16,053 nucleotides of DNA, from positions 1 through 16,053 of the forward strand of contig CAZLWR010000024.1 in assembly GCA_964563595.1 (NCBI GenBank), in the 5' to 3' direction. The notes under the pieces were generated by a model. The model worked only from the letters and a program-made list of their open reading frames with translations. It did no database searches and was not told where the DNA came from. The translations under genes and the position numbers were made by a program. Of the stretch, positions 1 to 8,166 are shown one piece after another. Each line of letters starts with the position of its first letter. Positions within the stretch are counted from its first letter, which is position 1. This DNA is from CALMFT01 sp964563595 (lineage in GTDB: Bacteria > Patescibacteriota > Gracilibacteria > Absconditabacterales > Absconditicoccaceae).

Positions 1-3
1 TAA

Positions 4-80
4 TGGCGGAACTGACGGGACTTGAACCCGCGACCTTCCGCGTGACAGGCGGACGCTCTAACCAGCTGAGCTACAGATCC
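4..80 (-). tRNA. tRNA-Asp (GTC)
   Basis: Read on the minus strand this folds as a 77-nt cloverleaf with encoded CCA (positions 4-6) and discriminator G. The D-stem is GCTC/GAGC, the anticodon loop CTGTCAC (anticodon GTC, Asp), and the T-arm GCGGG-TTCAAGT-CCCGT. The acceptor stem GGATCTG/CAGTTCC has one U4-U69 mismatch. It is the last gene of a minus-strand tRNA/rpsT cluster. Confidence 0.96.
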
Positions 81-86
81 ATAATA

Positions 87-235
87 CAGTTAACAATACT
101 CAGTTAACAGTAAATATGTTGGTTTTTTGATATATTAATGGAGCCGGATACTGGATTTGAACCTGTGACCTGCCGCTTACAAGGCGGATGCTCTACCACT
201 GAGCTAATCCGGCAAACAAATCAGTTAACAGTAAA
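87..235. repeat. 14-bp repeat upstream of two tRNA genes
   Basis: CAGTTAACAGTAAA occurs at 101-114 and 222-235, and a shortened copy CAGTTAACA lies at 87-95. On the minus strand the core GTTAACTG sits 6 nt before tRNA-Asp and 8 nt before tRNA-Thr. It is absent in front of tRNA-Asn. It may be a leader, processing or promoter element, or the remnant of a spacer duplication. Confidence 0.6.
139..213 (-). tRNA. tRNA-Thr (TGT)
   Basis: 75-nt cloverleaf on the minus strand with CCA encoded at 139-141. The acceptor stem GCCGGAT/ATCCGGC is perfect. The anticodon loop is CTTGTAA (anticodon TGT, Thr). The T-arm ACAGG-TTCAAAT-CCAGT has an A-A mismatch, and the top pair of the anticodon stem is U-C. It lies between rpsT and tRNA-Asp. 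Confidence 0.96.
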
Positions 236-278
236 ATATAATGATAATCTGAAGTGTGATATGTATGCATATTAGTAA

Positions 279-545
279 TTATTTCGTTTTACCTTTTGTT
301 AAGCTAGCCATCAAACTGCTTACTTTTCTACTTGCAGAGTTTTTGCTAATGACATTCTTTTTAGCTGCTTTATCTATTCTTTTTTGAGCCGCCACAAGGA
401 GTTCTTTCGCATCTTCTGTTCATGCCTTGACTGCTTTGGTAGCTGCTTTTACTGCATTCTTCATACCTGTTTTGAAGTATGCATTAATCTCAGTCTTTTT
501 CTGACTATTTCTTAATGCTTTCTTTGCTGATTTGGTTATTGGCAT
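279..545 (-). CDS. rpsT: 30S ribosomal protein S20
   Basis: Encodes 88 residues starting MPITKSAKKALRNSQKKTEI, the basic, alanine- and lysine-rich N-terminus typical of bacterial S20, a primary 16S rRNA-binding protein of the small subunit. Length (about 85-90) matches the family. Codon 42 is UGA and reads as Gly (VKAGTEDAKE), so the gene is split in two under the standard code. It ends SLTKGKTK at TAA. The start ATG has no clear Shine-Dalgarno sequence. It lies 51 bp downstream of tRNA-Asn and 65 bp upstream of tRNA-Thr on the same strand, so the four are probably one transcript. Confidence 0.94.
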
Positions 546-596
546 ATTGAGTGAATTAATAATGAATAATTGGTCCCTCTTTTTATTGTGTTTTAA

Positions 597-673
597 TGGC
601 TCCGAGGGTGGGACTCGAACCCACGACCCACTGGTTAACAGCCAGTTGCTCTAGCCAACTGAGCTACCTCGGA
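597..673 (-). tRNA. tRNA-Asn (GTT)
   Basis: 77-nt cloverleaf on the minus strand, CCA encoded at 597-599, discriminator G. The acceptor TCCGAGG/CCTCGGA, anticodon stem ACTGG/CCAGT and T-stem GTGGG/CCCAC are all fully paired. The anticodon loop CTGTTAA gives anticodon GTT (Asn). It is the first gene of the tRNA/rpsT cluster. Confidence 0.97.
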
Positions 674-792
674 ATACTATAAGCTGGTGACAATGACTGC
701 ACTAATAATATTGTTGCTGGTAAAATCAAGAAAAAGTAGAAAATACCCCCAATCCTTAGTTTGTTTTTGTGCCGCTGTTAGATGAAATACTC

Positions 793-820
793 TTGAAATT
801 TATAGCATATGTTCTATATA
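793..820 (+). promoter_or_regulatory. Putative sigma-70-type promoter
   Basis: TTGAAA (793-798), a 16-bp spacer and TATATA (815-820) lie 40 bp before the ATG at 861. The rest of the 674-860 gap is AT-rich and holds no convincing gene. Confidence 0.45.
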
Positions 821-860
821 AACACGATATATTAATATTTACTATTTCTATAGTGCTTTT

Positions 861-1124
861 ATGAAGAGGTTGCTAGCGGTATTGTCGCTCATAGTATTGG
901 TATGATGTGCGTTTGCTCAAGAAGGTGGTGGTGGAGAGTATACTCCTGCTGCTCCTATACTGCACACAGGAAAAGAATATGCACCAGTTATCTCTTGAAA
1001 GAAGATGGTAAAAAAGAAAAGAATGATAGGTAAAACAGTATTCTTTTGAAAGACCGTTACTATTTTTCTCACTCCAGGTGCCAGCGGTTCCGTTTCTTTT
1101 GATTTCTTTATAGAAATTAACTAA
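861..1124 (+). CDS. Small exported lipoprotein-like protein
   Basis: No known family recognised. The 87-residue product begins MKRLLAVLSLIVLVGCAFAQ, a classic export signal with a two-residue basic start, a hydrophobic core and an L-V-G-C lipobox at residues 13-16. The lipobox glycine is a UGA codon. Cleavage by signal peptidase II before Cys16 would give a lipoprotein; signal peptidase I cleavage after AFA is an alternative. The mature part has a GGGG run, a lysine/arginine-rich middle (KKMVKKKRMIGK) and a hydrophobic C-terminus ending FDFFIEIN. Three UGA codons are in frame. It converges on pilT, with only 4 bp between the two stop codons. Confidence 0.75.
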
Positions 1125-1128
1125 GATT

Positions 1129-2160
1129 TTATAAGCCGATGAGTTTCGAGTAATCCTCCATACTTATCATTCCCTCGAGTTTTGAGGTTTGAATGAGGCT
1201 TGGGATTTGTTTAAAATCGCCTTTACGTATGGTATTGGCCATAGCTGTATTGTTTAAGAGTAGTTCATAGCTTGCTAGTCTTCCAAAACTATTTCAGATT
1301 ATTTGTTTATTTTTATCGTTGGCTTTGAGGGTAGGAGGTATTTTTACCAGTTGTTGAGCTAATGATCATATAAATACATCAGCAAGTCTATCTTTCATGC
1401 TATCTTGATAGTGAGGAGGGAAAAATGATATAAGTCTGCTTATGGTGTTGATCCCGGCTTTGGTATGAAGAGTAGAAAATACCAGATGTCCTGTTTCTGC
1501 AATATTAATAACTGCTTCAGCGGATTCCGGATCTCTAATTTCTCCTACCAAAATAATATCAGGATTTTGTCTCAATAAGGATTTCAAGCCTGTTCCGAAG
1601 CTAGCTGTGTCTCTCCCCACCTGTCTTTGTGAAAAGAGACTTTTTTTGTTAGTATAGACGTACTCTATTGGGTCTTCGATGGTTATAATATGTTTGTCTG
1701 TATGAGTGTTGATGTATTCCAAAAATGTCGTTAGGGTAGTAGATTTACCAGATCAGGCAGTACCGGTCACGAGAAATAATCAGGCTTTTTTACTGAGCAC
1801 CTTATTTTTGAGCGTTTGGGCGAGATTGGCGGTCATAATATCCTCTAATTCCATCGTTTTGCTTGTGATTTTTCTGATAGCCAAAGCACGTACTCAGGCG
1901 GTACGAAACATATTGACCCTATAATAAAATCAACCTTTTGAGTTATATCCAATATCTAGTTCATTAATAGTATCTCGTGTAATATGATTTGCAGTACAGA
2001 TTTCTTGAATAATCTGATCCATCTGTGCATTATCCACCATACTATCCAAGATCATAATATCTCATGTTTTTCTTATGACGATAGGTCATCCTTCCTTGAG
2101 CAAAAGATCGGAAATATTATTGTCGGATTCAATGTGATGCAATAGTGTGTCAATTGCCAT
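1129..2160 (-). CDS. pilT: Type IV pilus retraction ATPase PilT
   Basis: A 343-residue hexameric secretion-ATPase-family protein that drives pilus retraction at the cytoplasmic face of the inner-membrane pilus machine. Visible motifs in order: Walker A TGTAGSGKST (about residue 130), Asp-box TIEDPIEYVY, SQRQVGRDT, Walker B IILVGEIRD and His-box GHLVFSTLHT. A PilT-type C-terminal domain follows (AMANTIRKGDFKQIPSLIQT, then EGMISMEDY). Length matches PilT (about 340-350) and is too short for the assembly ATPase PilB. Eight in-frame UGA codons read as Gly, including one inside the Walker A loop. The N-terminus MAIDTLLHHIESDNNISDLL matches the usual PilT start. No other pilus gene is in the window; the neighbour across the divergent promoter region is a giant surface protease. 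Confidence 0.94.
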
Positions 2161-2183
2161 ATTGTAACTGATGTTGTAAAATT

Positions 2184-2232
2184 GGCTTTTCGGCTCTTTA
2201 CTTTTCGCCTTACGCTTTCTGCCTTCAGCTTA
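2184..2232 (-). repeat. Imperfect heptamer tandem repeat in pilT leader
   Basis: Seven consecutive 7-bp units fit roughly NNGCYTT on the plus strand; the clearest are tcGCCTT, acGCTTT, ctGCCTT and caGCTTA (2205-2232). On the minus strand this is a purine-rich tract (AAGGC/AAAGC units). It lies just after the predicted pilT transcription start and so would form most of the 5' leader. Confidence 0.6.
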
Positions 2233-2237
2233 TTATG

Positions 2238-2265
2238 AGTATATCCAAATATTGAAATTATGCAA
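2238..2265 (-). promoter_or_regulatory. Putative pilT promoter
   Basis: On the minus strand TTGCAT (2265-2260), a 16-bp spacer and TATACT (2243-2238). The predicted start near 2231 would give a leader of about 70 nt containing the heptamer repeats. Confidence 0.5.
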
Positions 2266-2294
2266 CTATGTTTAATTTTTGCAGGCCCTAATGT

Positions 2295-2323
2295 TTGCAA
2301 AATCAAGCTTGCCTGGCTATACT
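2295..2323 (+). promoter_or_regulatory. Putative promoter of the giant protease gene
   Basis: TTGCAA (2295-2300), a 17-bp spacer and TATACT (2318-2323). The start would fall near 2330, only a few bases before the ATG at 2334, implying a nearly leaderless mRNA. An AAGG at 2323-2326 could instead act as a ribosome site if transcription begins further upstream. Confidence 0.45.
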
Positions 2324-2333
2324 AAGGTCAGTG

Positions 2334-5300
2334 ATGAAAACATATATAGCAAAATTACTCTCTTGTTTTTTGATTGTACCACTATTTCTTTTGGGAATAA
2401 GTGATATTTTGTTATTACCTGAGAAATCCGAGGATGATTTTGGGAAAACTCAGTACAATTTTGAATCAAGATTTCTGAGCTTTACCCCGGTGGCTATAGC
2501 TGATGGCTGAGGGCCTACGCCCAACTGAACAGGTGTTTGTACTGTTTCATGAACAATACTGACAGGTAGTGTTGAAGGCAATCCGGTGCCGTTTTTTTGT
2601 TGTACTACAACCAGTCAGTGTAGTGATTATTATTCGAACTATAGTGCAGGTGGACTAACTTGAAAAATTGAATGTGCCACAGGAGAGATTGCGGCCTTAT
2701 ATTGTCCTGTTGTCGCGACGGGTCTTGCCTTATCCATGAGTAAATCCGTAAGTTCGGCGAGCATAGATCTTATGGAATTGGTTCAATATACGCTTACGGC
2801 AAGTGGAATATGATCTTGATCGGCCAGTGGCGTACAGATTATTGACATATTTGCTCCGGGATTTGTTTTTTCGGGTATTCGTAGTATAGTTCCTTGAACT
2901 TCTTCGGGTTTTACGTCGGGTAATACTTTGGTGTGGAGCTTTGGTGATGTGCTTACAGGTTTTAGCGGAACATTGGTATATGAATGATATTATACTTCGT
3001 CGGGCGTAAAAACAAATAATGCTTCTTATGTAGTCTGTTCAGGTACGGATTGCTCAGATTTTGCAGTAACTACGGTATTGCAGCCTGTTGTTACAGTAAG
3101 TAAAGATCTCTTGGTCCATGGTGTAGTATACACTGGTGATTTAGCAAATGGTATGACTGGAACCTATCGTATTACTGTTTCTAATAGTGGAAGTGGCGAT
3201 GCTCACAATATGATCGTGGTAGATACTTTACCTTCATTATTCACTTACAGCAGTTCTGTATTTAGTACTTGAAGTGCATTGTATGATGGCTGAGGTCATA
3301 CGGTAACGCGAAATGCCTTTACGCTGCAAGCATGAACTAGTTTAGAATTATTAATAAACTGAAGCTGGACGGTAACAACTGGTGGTCTCATTACCAACTT
3401 TGTTTCCGTCAACAATACAGGCTATTGTAGTATGTCGTGATGAAATTGTAATGCACAGGTGAGTTCTTTGCTGGCTGCACCTGTCACAGGTCAATGTGCT
3501 ACGGGAGTTATGATTTCGTATTACTCCGGAGCAAGTACTTTGCCGCCAACTACGGGTTTATGTATAACGGGAACCTTGTCTTGACTAGTACAATGAGTGA
3601 GCGGATGGACTTGGAGTTGTGCGGGATTGAATAATGGTACAGGCCAAAACAGCTGTAATTTGCACATACGTTATTGTGGTGATGGTTTGCTGGGTACCGG
3701 TAATGGATATAGCAATCAGGAACAATGTGACGATAGCAATATCACCAATGGAGATGGATGTTCAAGTATTTGTCAGTATGAGACTCCTACATGTAGCGTC
3801 TGATTATCTCCAAATGCCGGTATAGCTCCTTTACTAGTGACGGGAAGTCGATCCTTGGCTTCTTGGGTTACTACAGTGAGTTTCGATCGGGGCGATAGTA
3901 CTATCATTATGACACCTACTTCTCCTTTGTCTCATACTTATACTTTAACAGGGTCCTTTACTACTGTATTGATAGTGAGCAATAATCTGAGCGGATCGAC
4001 CTTGACAGGGTTTTGTACGGGTTTGGTCACGGTGAGTTCGGCTCCTCTTACAGGATCTTGTTGAACCATTCACAATAGTTTCCAATACGATTTTAATAAT
4101 AGTGGCGATGTCATCAATAGTGGATCTGCTTGACTGTGTGCGATTGGTGGTGTTTCTGGTTTTGCTTATAGTACTTTGTTTCATACTTGGCAACGACAGT
4201 GTCTTGGGGTTAATAGTGGGGCAGCAGTGTCATGTAATGCTACTGAACGTTATTGTGGTGATGGACTGACTGGATCAGGTGTAGGCTATACAGGACAAGA
4301 ACAATGCGATGATGGCAATCTTTCCAATGGAGATGGTTGCTCCAGTACTTGTCAGTATGAAAGTCCTTTTTGTACTCTGTCTTTGACTAGTAGCGGATAT
4401 CTGCCAGTCACAGCGACATGAACTCGATCAATTCCTTCTTGGATGAGTGCGACGCAGCTTGATTGGTGAAATAGTACTGTTATTTCTAATCCGACTTCTC
4501 CTAGTAGTATGGTGTATGGTACTGCAGGAAATTATCTTGTTACTTTAATCATACAAAATAATCTGACTTGAGCTACGGGTACGGGTCAATGTACTGGCTC
4601 GCTACAAGTATTAGCTACACCGGTGACCTGACTGTGTAATGTGAGTGTCATGACCAGTTATTACTCTGGTGTACAAAGTTTGCCTTCTTCAACAGGACTG
4701 TGTACTACTGGTAATTTGTCTGGCTTAACGCAAGGCTTTACCTGATGGTCACGAAGTTGTTTGGGAATAAGCAGTGGTGGATCTCAAACGGGCTGTAGTT
4801 TGTCCGTGGCATCTTGTGGAGATGGTATTGTGCAAGGCTGATTTGGTGAGCAATGCGATAATCAGGTATCTTGTAATAATTCCACTTGTCAGCGATCTAA
4901 CTGACCAGGCGGTGATACCTTCAACCCGATTCCTGATAGTTTCACGCCATGAGATGGTATATTTTGAAATAACCTGACTTCTAATCCCAATTCTAACCCT
5001 AACTCCAGTCCGAATTCCAACCCTAATTCTTCTACGAACCAAAATTCTAACCCTAACTCCAGTCCGAATTCTGGGCCTAACTCCAATCCGAATTCCTCTC
5101 CCAACTCGTCTTCTTGGTCCAACAGCATAAGTAATAATACGAATGGAGGATTGAATGGATTGTCGGGGACTGTGAAAAAACGTAGACGCATGATCTCTGT
5201 TCCTTTAGAGCCCATAAGAAGTCGGCGGGCACTATATATCTATGATACTTTACGATTCCAATACAATAATCTCGTGGGTCATATTGATGAAATTATTATC

Positions 5301-7181
5301 CCTCCCAGGATTGAACCCGTTGATTCCACCCCTACTCTCCCTATTCCATCTCCTGTTATTGTGGATAATGATATTGTTTATATCCCCGATCCTATTTCTT
5401 TCGTCCTTCCGGGTCCTTTGCCTACTTTAGATTTAGAACAATATGAGAACGCTTCAGCACTTGAACCATTGGTCATATTAAATAATCCGACTTCTTCTGC
5501 GGCTTCTTCGATGGCTACAACTGCTGTGCCTGTAACAGATATAAATCTTTCTTATAACAGTGTAGAGACCTTTTCACTTGGATTAAACTCATTACTTTAT
5601 TTGTATACTTGCCAGGGAGAAAAGTTTGTAGATACTACATTGCATGAATGCATTCAGCAATTGCCGTATGATAGTTACTGCAATGTGATTACTAAGAAAA
5701 ACTCTCGTGTGAGTATTGATAAGCCTCTCATCAAATCCTGTATCAAACAGGTAAAAGATTACAATCCTGGATATGATGCGGTGCCTTGAGCATTATATCT
5801 GGATTTGCAGCAAAATGCAGAACGTATACAGGCTCAGCTTATTATCTATTTTTTATCTCAGTTTATCACCATAAAATCCTACAAACCAGTACTAGAACCT
5901 TATGAGCCAGGGGTAATGAGATTAGAATTTGACCCAACACAAGTTGATAATGCTTCTATGTATGGTCTGCTTGCTCATTTGGGCGGAGAAAGCTTAGCGA
6001 GCCACATTATAGCTGTTCCTTTATTTAAGATAGCAAACCAAAAAAAGTTATTGCTTGCTCAAGAAGAGATTGATCTTAGTAGCTCTATTCCTGCTATTCA
6101 GAATATAAGTAATAGTCAGAGCCTCTTTTCTGATCCTTTGTACCCCAAACAAACATATCTCAACACTATTGGCTTCCAGGAGGCTATATCGAGTTGTACT
6201 TGGAATCCTAGCAAAACAGTTTCAGTTGCGATTATTGATAGTGCTTTTGATCTTTCTCATGAGGACTTGAAAAAAAATATTGTGTTTCAAAAAGATGTGG
6301 CTAATGATGATGACGATGCAGGACCTCCATTTGGCCAGGTCAATAATAAAGATCGAGCACACGGTACCTATTCAGCTGGAATTATTGGTGCTACGACTGA
6401 TAACGAGAAGGGCCTGATGAGTGTTCCTGCCAATAGCTTAAAAGTGTCTGTATACAAAGCCACCTCCGATAGTGCTTCTTCTCCGAGCGATATTACTTAT
6501 GGACTAGAAGCTTTGACCCAAGCAGGACGTGCGAAACCTGATATTATCAATGTGTCTCGGTGAATATTTAGTAATAATGATATTCCTGTCCTGAAAAGAT
6601 TGATTACAAAGATTATCAATCAGGGGACTACGATTATAGCTTCAGCTGGTAATTACAATTCCAATCAGCCATTTTATCCTGCAGCGTATGACAAGGTAAT
6701 ATCTGTTGGAGCCGTAGATAATAGTAGAAACAAAGCATCCTTTTCTAATTATGGCTCATGGGTAGATATTGCTGCACCTGGAGTTGATATTATGACTACC
6801 TCTGTTGATAATTTGTATGAGATGGTAGATGGTACTTCTGAAGCTGCTCCTGTGGTTACTGCTGGATTAGCATATATATTGGGACGTGGGGGCTCACTAG
6901 AAGATATATTTAATAATCTGACTCCTATTCTATCTGATCTCGGTAAAGGCGTGATGGATATTGGTAAAACTTGTAAGGCCTTGGCCGCAACGTATGATCC
7001 CACAAGTAATACTCCAACTTATCAACCTGTGCAGGACCAACAAACTCCAAATGTGCATTTTGCAACGCAAGCTGAATCAAAGTGACTTATTACTCTTCCA
7101 AATATGCTTCTCTTATTACTTATTATCCTATTGCTTGGACTGTTGATTTATATGCGAAGACAGATAAGGAAAACAGAGTAA
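2334..7181 (+). CDS. Giant modular surface-anchored S8 (subtilisin) protease
   Basis: One uninterrupted 1615-residue frame containing 31 UGA (Gly) codons. N-terminal hydrophobic export segment about residues 8-28. DUF11-like beta domains lie at about 130-235 and 249-360. Three tandem modules follow: a Cys domain (WTWSCAGLNNGT-type), then a DUF4215-like cysteine-rich repeat (CGDG...EQCDDGN...NGDGCSS.CQ) at 448, 641 and a degenerate copy at 828, with PKD-like domains between. An Asn-Pro-Ser linker spans 881-933, followed by a basic KKRRR cluster at 948-952. The C-terminal subtilisin domain has a complete catalytic set: Asp1302 (VAIIDSAFD), His1343 (HGTYSAGIIGA), oxyanion Asn1440 (ASAGNYN) and Ser1502 (GTSEAAPVV, with Glu in place of the usual Met). 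It ends with a membrane helix (about 1588-1606) and an RRQIRK stop-transfer tail. Probably a cell-surface protease or adhesin exported in unfolded form and anchored at its C-terminus. Substrate unknown. Confidence 0.88.
4989..5071 (+). repeat. Direct DNA repeat in the Asn-Pro-Ser linker
   Basis: An exact 29-bp sequence occurs at 4989-5017 and 5043-5071, offset by 54 bp (18 codons, in frame). It encodes part of the NPNS/SPNS low-complexity linker of the protease. Copy-number change by slippage or recombination would keep the reading frame. Confidence 0.8.
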
Positions 7182-7237
7182 TGGCCTTTATATGCCGCTC
7201 TTGAGCCGTTTGAGGTGCTGTCTCAATGCACAAAAGC

Positions 7238-7267
7238 TTGACATATGTATAAAGTAATATATATACA
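7238..7267 (+). promoter_or_regulatory. Promoter of first membrane-protein cassette
   Basis: Consensus TTGACA (7238-7243), an 18-bp spacer and TATACA (7262-7267), 37 bp before the ATG at 7304. The same -35 and -10 hexamers occur in front of the paralogous gene at 7818. Confidence 0.7.
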
Positions 7268-7271
7268 AAAT

Positions 7272-7295
7272 GTTACATGAAATAATCCGTGTAAC
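7272..7295 (+). promoter_or_regulatory. Leader hairpin / operator-like inverted repeat, cassette 1
   Basis: GTTACAT (7272-7278) pairs with GTGTAAC (7289-7295): six Watson-Crick pairs and one T-G pair across a 10-nt loop. It begins at about the predicted transcription start, so it could be a 5'-terminal RNA stem or a repressor operator. An equivalent stem occurs in cassette 2. Confidence 0.6.
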
Positions 7296-7303
7296 GAAAT
7301 ACA

Positions 7304-7591
7304 ATGAATATAAAAAACCTATTCAAATTAAGTGTATCCGCGATGGTGTGGATACTTATCCAGATCGTTGCAGCAATCTGGGGAATCTACCTTTTGACAC
7401 TGGGCACTGGTCCCTTCTTTATTTCAGGCACCGCTATCCTGATTGGCTTAGCACTGATGATAATGGTGGAGGAAGATGGAGGAACATATCATCTCGACTT
7501 CCCGGGTACCTGGGAAATACTGGGATATATTTGTTTCCTTTTCGGTTTGGGCGGTTCGGCCTTGCTGATGTGGACCAAGTACAACCCATAA
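7304..7591 (+). CDS. Small three-helix membrane protein, paralogue A
   Basis: Family not recognised. The 95-residue product has a short basic start (MNIKNLFKL), three predicted membrane helices at about 12-34, 38-54 and 70-90, and a soluble loop (EEDGGTYHLDFPGTWE) between the second and third. It is clearly homologous to the next gene: LIQIVAAIWGIYLLTL against LIQVALAVWAIYLFTL, TAILIGLALMI against LAILIGMGCMI, WEILGYICFLFGL against WQILGFICFVVGL. Twelve glycines, none encoded by UGA, and it looks more GC-rich than the flanking genes. It is flanked by its own promoter, leader hairpin and terminator. A longer reading frame at 7270-7704 covers the same DNA, but homology to the neighbour supports this frame. 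Confidence 0.8.
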   Translation: MNIKNLFKLSVSAMVWILIQIVAAIWGIYLLTLGTGPFFISGTAILIGLALMIMVEEDGGTYHLDFPGTWEILGYICFLFGLGGSALLMWTKYNP

Positions 7592-7656
7592 TTTCCTACT
7601 CTATCCCTTCCGGGTTGTTGAGGGTTAAATGTGAAATGCATTGTGATGAATTGAAT

Positions 7657-7688
7657 GCCGCGTGTCTGTTTCCGGACCCGGCTTTTTT
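7657..7688 (+). terminator. Intrinsic terminator, cassette 1
   Basis: GCCG (7657-7660) pairs with CGGC (7679-7682), with an inner GTC/GAC pairing, followed by six T (7683-7688). It lies 65 bp after the stop of paralogue A. Confidence 0.65.
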
Positions 7689-7737
7689 CATGGTGGTAAA
7701 CTAAATCTAGATTCTTGTAATTTCGAATTATAACTAT

Positions 7738-7765
7738 TTGACATTCTTATTAAAAGCCATATACA
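7738..7765 (+). promoter_or_regulatory. Promoter of second membrane-protein cassette
   Basis: TTGACA (7738-7743), a 16-bp spacer and TATACA (7760-7765). Hexamers are identical to those of cassette 1, located 53 bp before the ATG at 7818. Confidence 0.7.
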
Positions 7766-7771
7766 AATGAA

Positions 7772-7794
7772 GTTACACAAATCCTTTGTGCAAC
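7772..7794 (+). promoter_or_regulatory. Leader hairpin / operator-like inverted repeat, cassette 2
   Basis: GTTACACAAA (7772-7781) pairs with TTTGTGCAAC (7785-7794), nine of ten pairs across a TCC loop. It starts about 7 bp after the -10 hexamer, as in cassette 1, and shares the GTTACA left arm. Confidence 0.65.
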
Positions 7795-7817
7795 TGGAAT
7801 AAATTGTAGAACAAAAA

Positions 7818-8111
7818 ATGAAGTACATTATGAACGTAAGAAAAATCTTCGGTACAGTATTGGGTGTACTGATCCAGGTTGCCCTCGCGGTGTGGGCGAT
7901 CTACTTATTCACCCTGAGTGGGCCGTCTATAGTCTGCGGCCTTGCCATCCTCATTGGGATGGGATGCATGATCTTCAGCAAAAGAAGCTCAGGCACCGTC
8001 AGTCTGTTTAGCGGCTGGCAGATCCTCGGCTTTATTTGTTTCGTTGTTGGCCTCGTCGCTTCGCTTTTACTGGCGTGGAGCAACAACGACAACCTCGGAA
8101 TGGGTATATAG
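7818..8111 (+). CDS. Small three-helix membrane protein, paralogue B
   Basis: Family not recognised; homologous to the gene at 7304 over its whole length. 97 residues from ATG 7818, or 93 from ATG 7830. The second start (MNVRKIF) aligns with MNIKNLF of the paralogue, so either may be right. Three helices are visible, with a shorter, more basic loop (SKRSSGTVSLFSG) where paralogue A is acidic (EEDGGTYH), so the pair differs in loop charge. All 12 glycines use GGN codons. Its own promoter, leader hairpin and terminator make it a separate transcription unit. Function unknown. Confidence 0.8.
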   Translation: MKYIMNVRKIFGTVLGVLIQVALAVWAIYLFTLSGPSIVCGLAILIGMGCMIFSKRSSGTVSLFSGWQILGFICFVVGLVASLLLAWSNNDNLGMGI

Positions 8112-8166
8112 TTTTACCGCGAGTGCTTGCCGCCCACATCAACGTATCAATTTTCCTTAACAAACT

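Noticed and set aside
693..821. 42-codon plus-strand frame with a hydrophobic start (MTALIILLLV)
   Set aside because: No ribosome site, odd composition after the first 10 residues, and it overlaps the promoter of the next gene.
2184..5071. Short repeats as a CRISPR array
   Set aside because: The units are 7 bp, or coding repeats, without regular unique spacers; no cas gene is visible.
4889..5215. Minus-strand open frame rich in Gly-Leu-Glu repeats
   Set aside because: It is the antisense of the Asn-Pro-Ser linker; its repeats simply mirror the coding repeat on the plus strand.
2334..7181. Decayed protease pseudogene with many nonsense mutations
   Set aside because: All interruptions are UGA, none are TAA or TAG, the frame never shifts over 4.8 kb, and the catalytic residues are intact.
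7210..7226. TTGAG/CTCAA hairpin after the protease gene as a terminator
   Set aside because: Only five pairs and no T-tract follows.
7270..7704. 144-codon open frame on the plus strand
   Set aside because: It overlaps the 95-residue paralogue A in another frame, has no hydrophobic or domain pattern, and runs through the terminator. The paralogue frame has a clear homologue next door.
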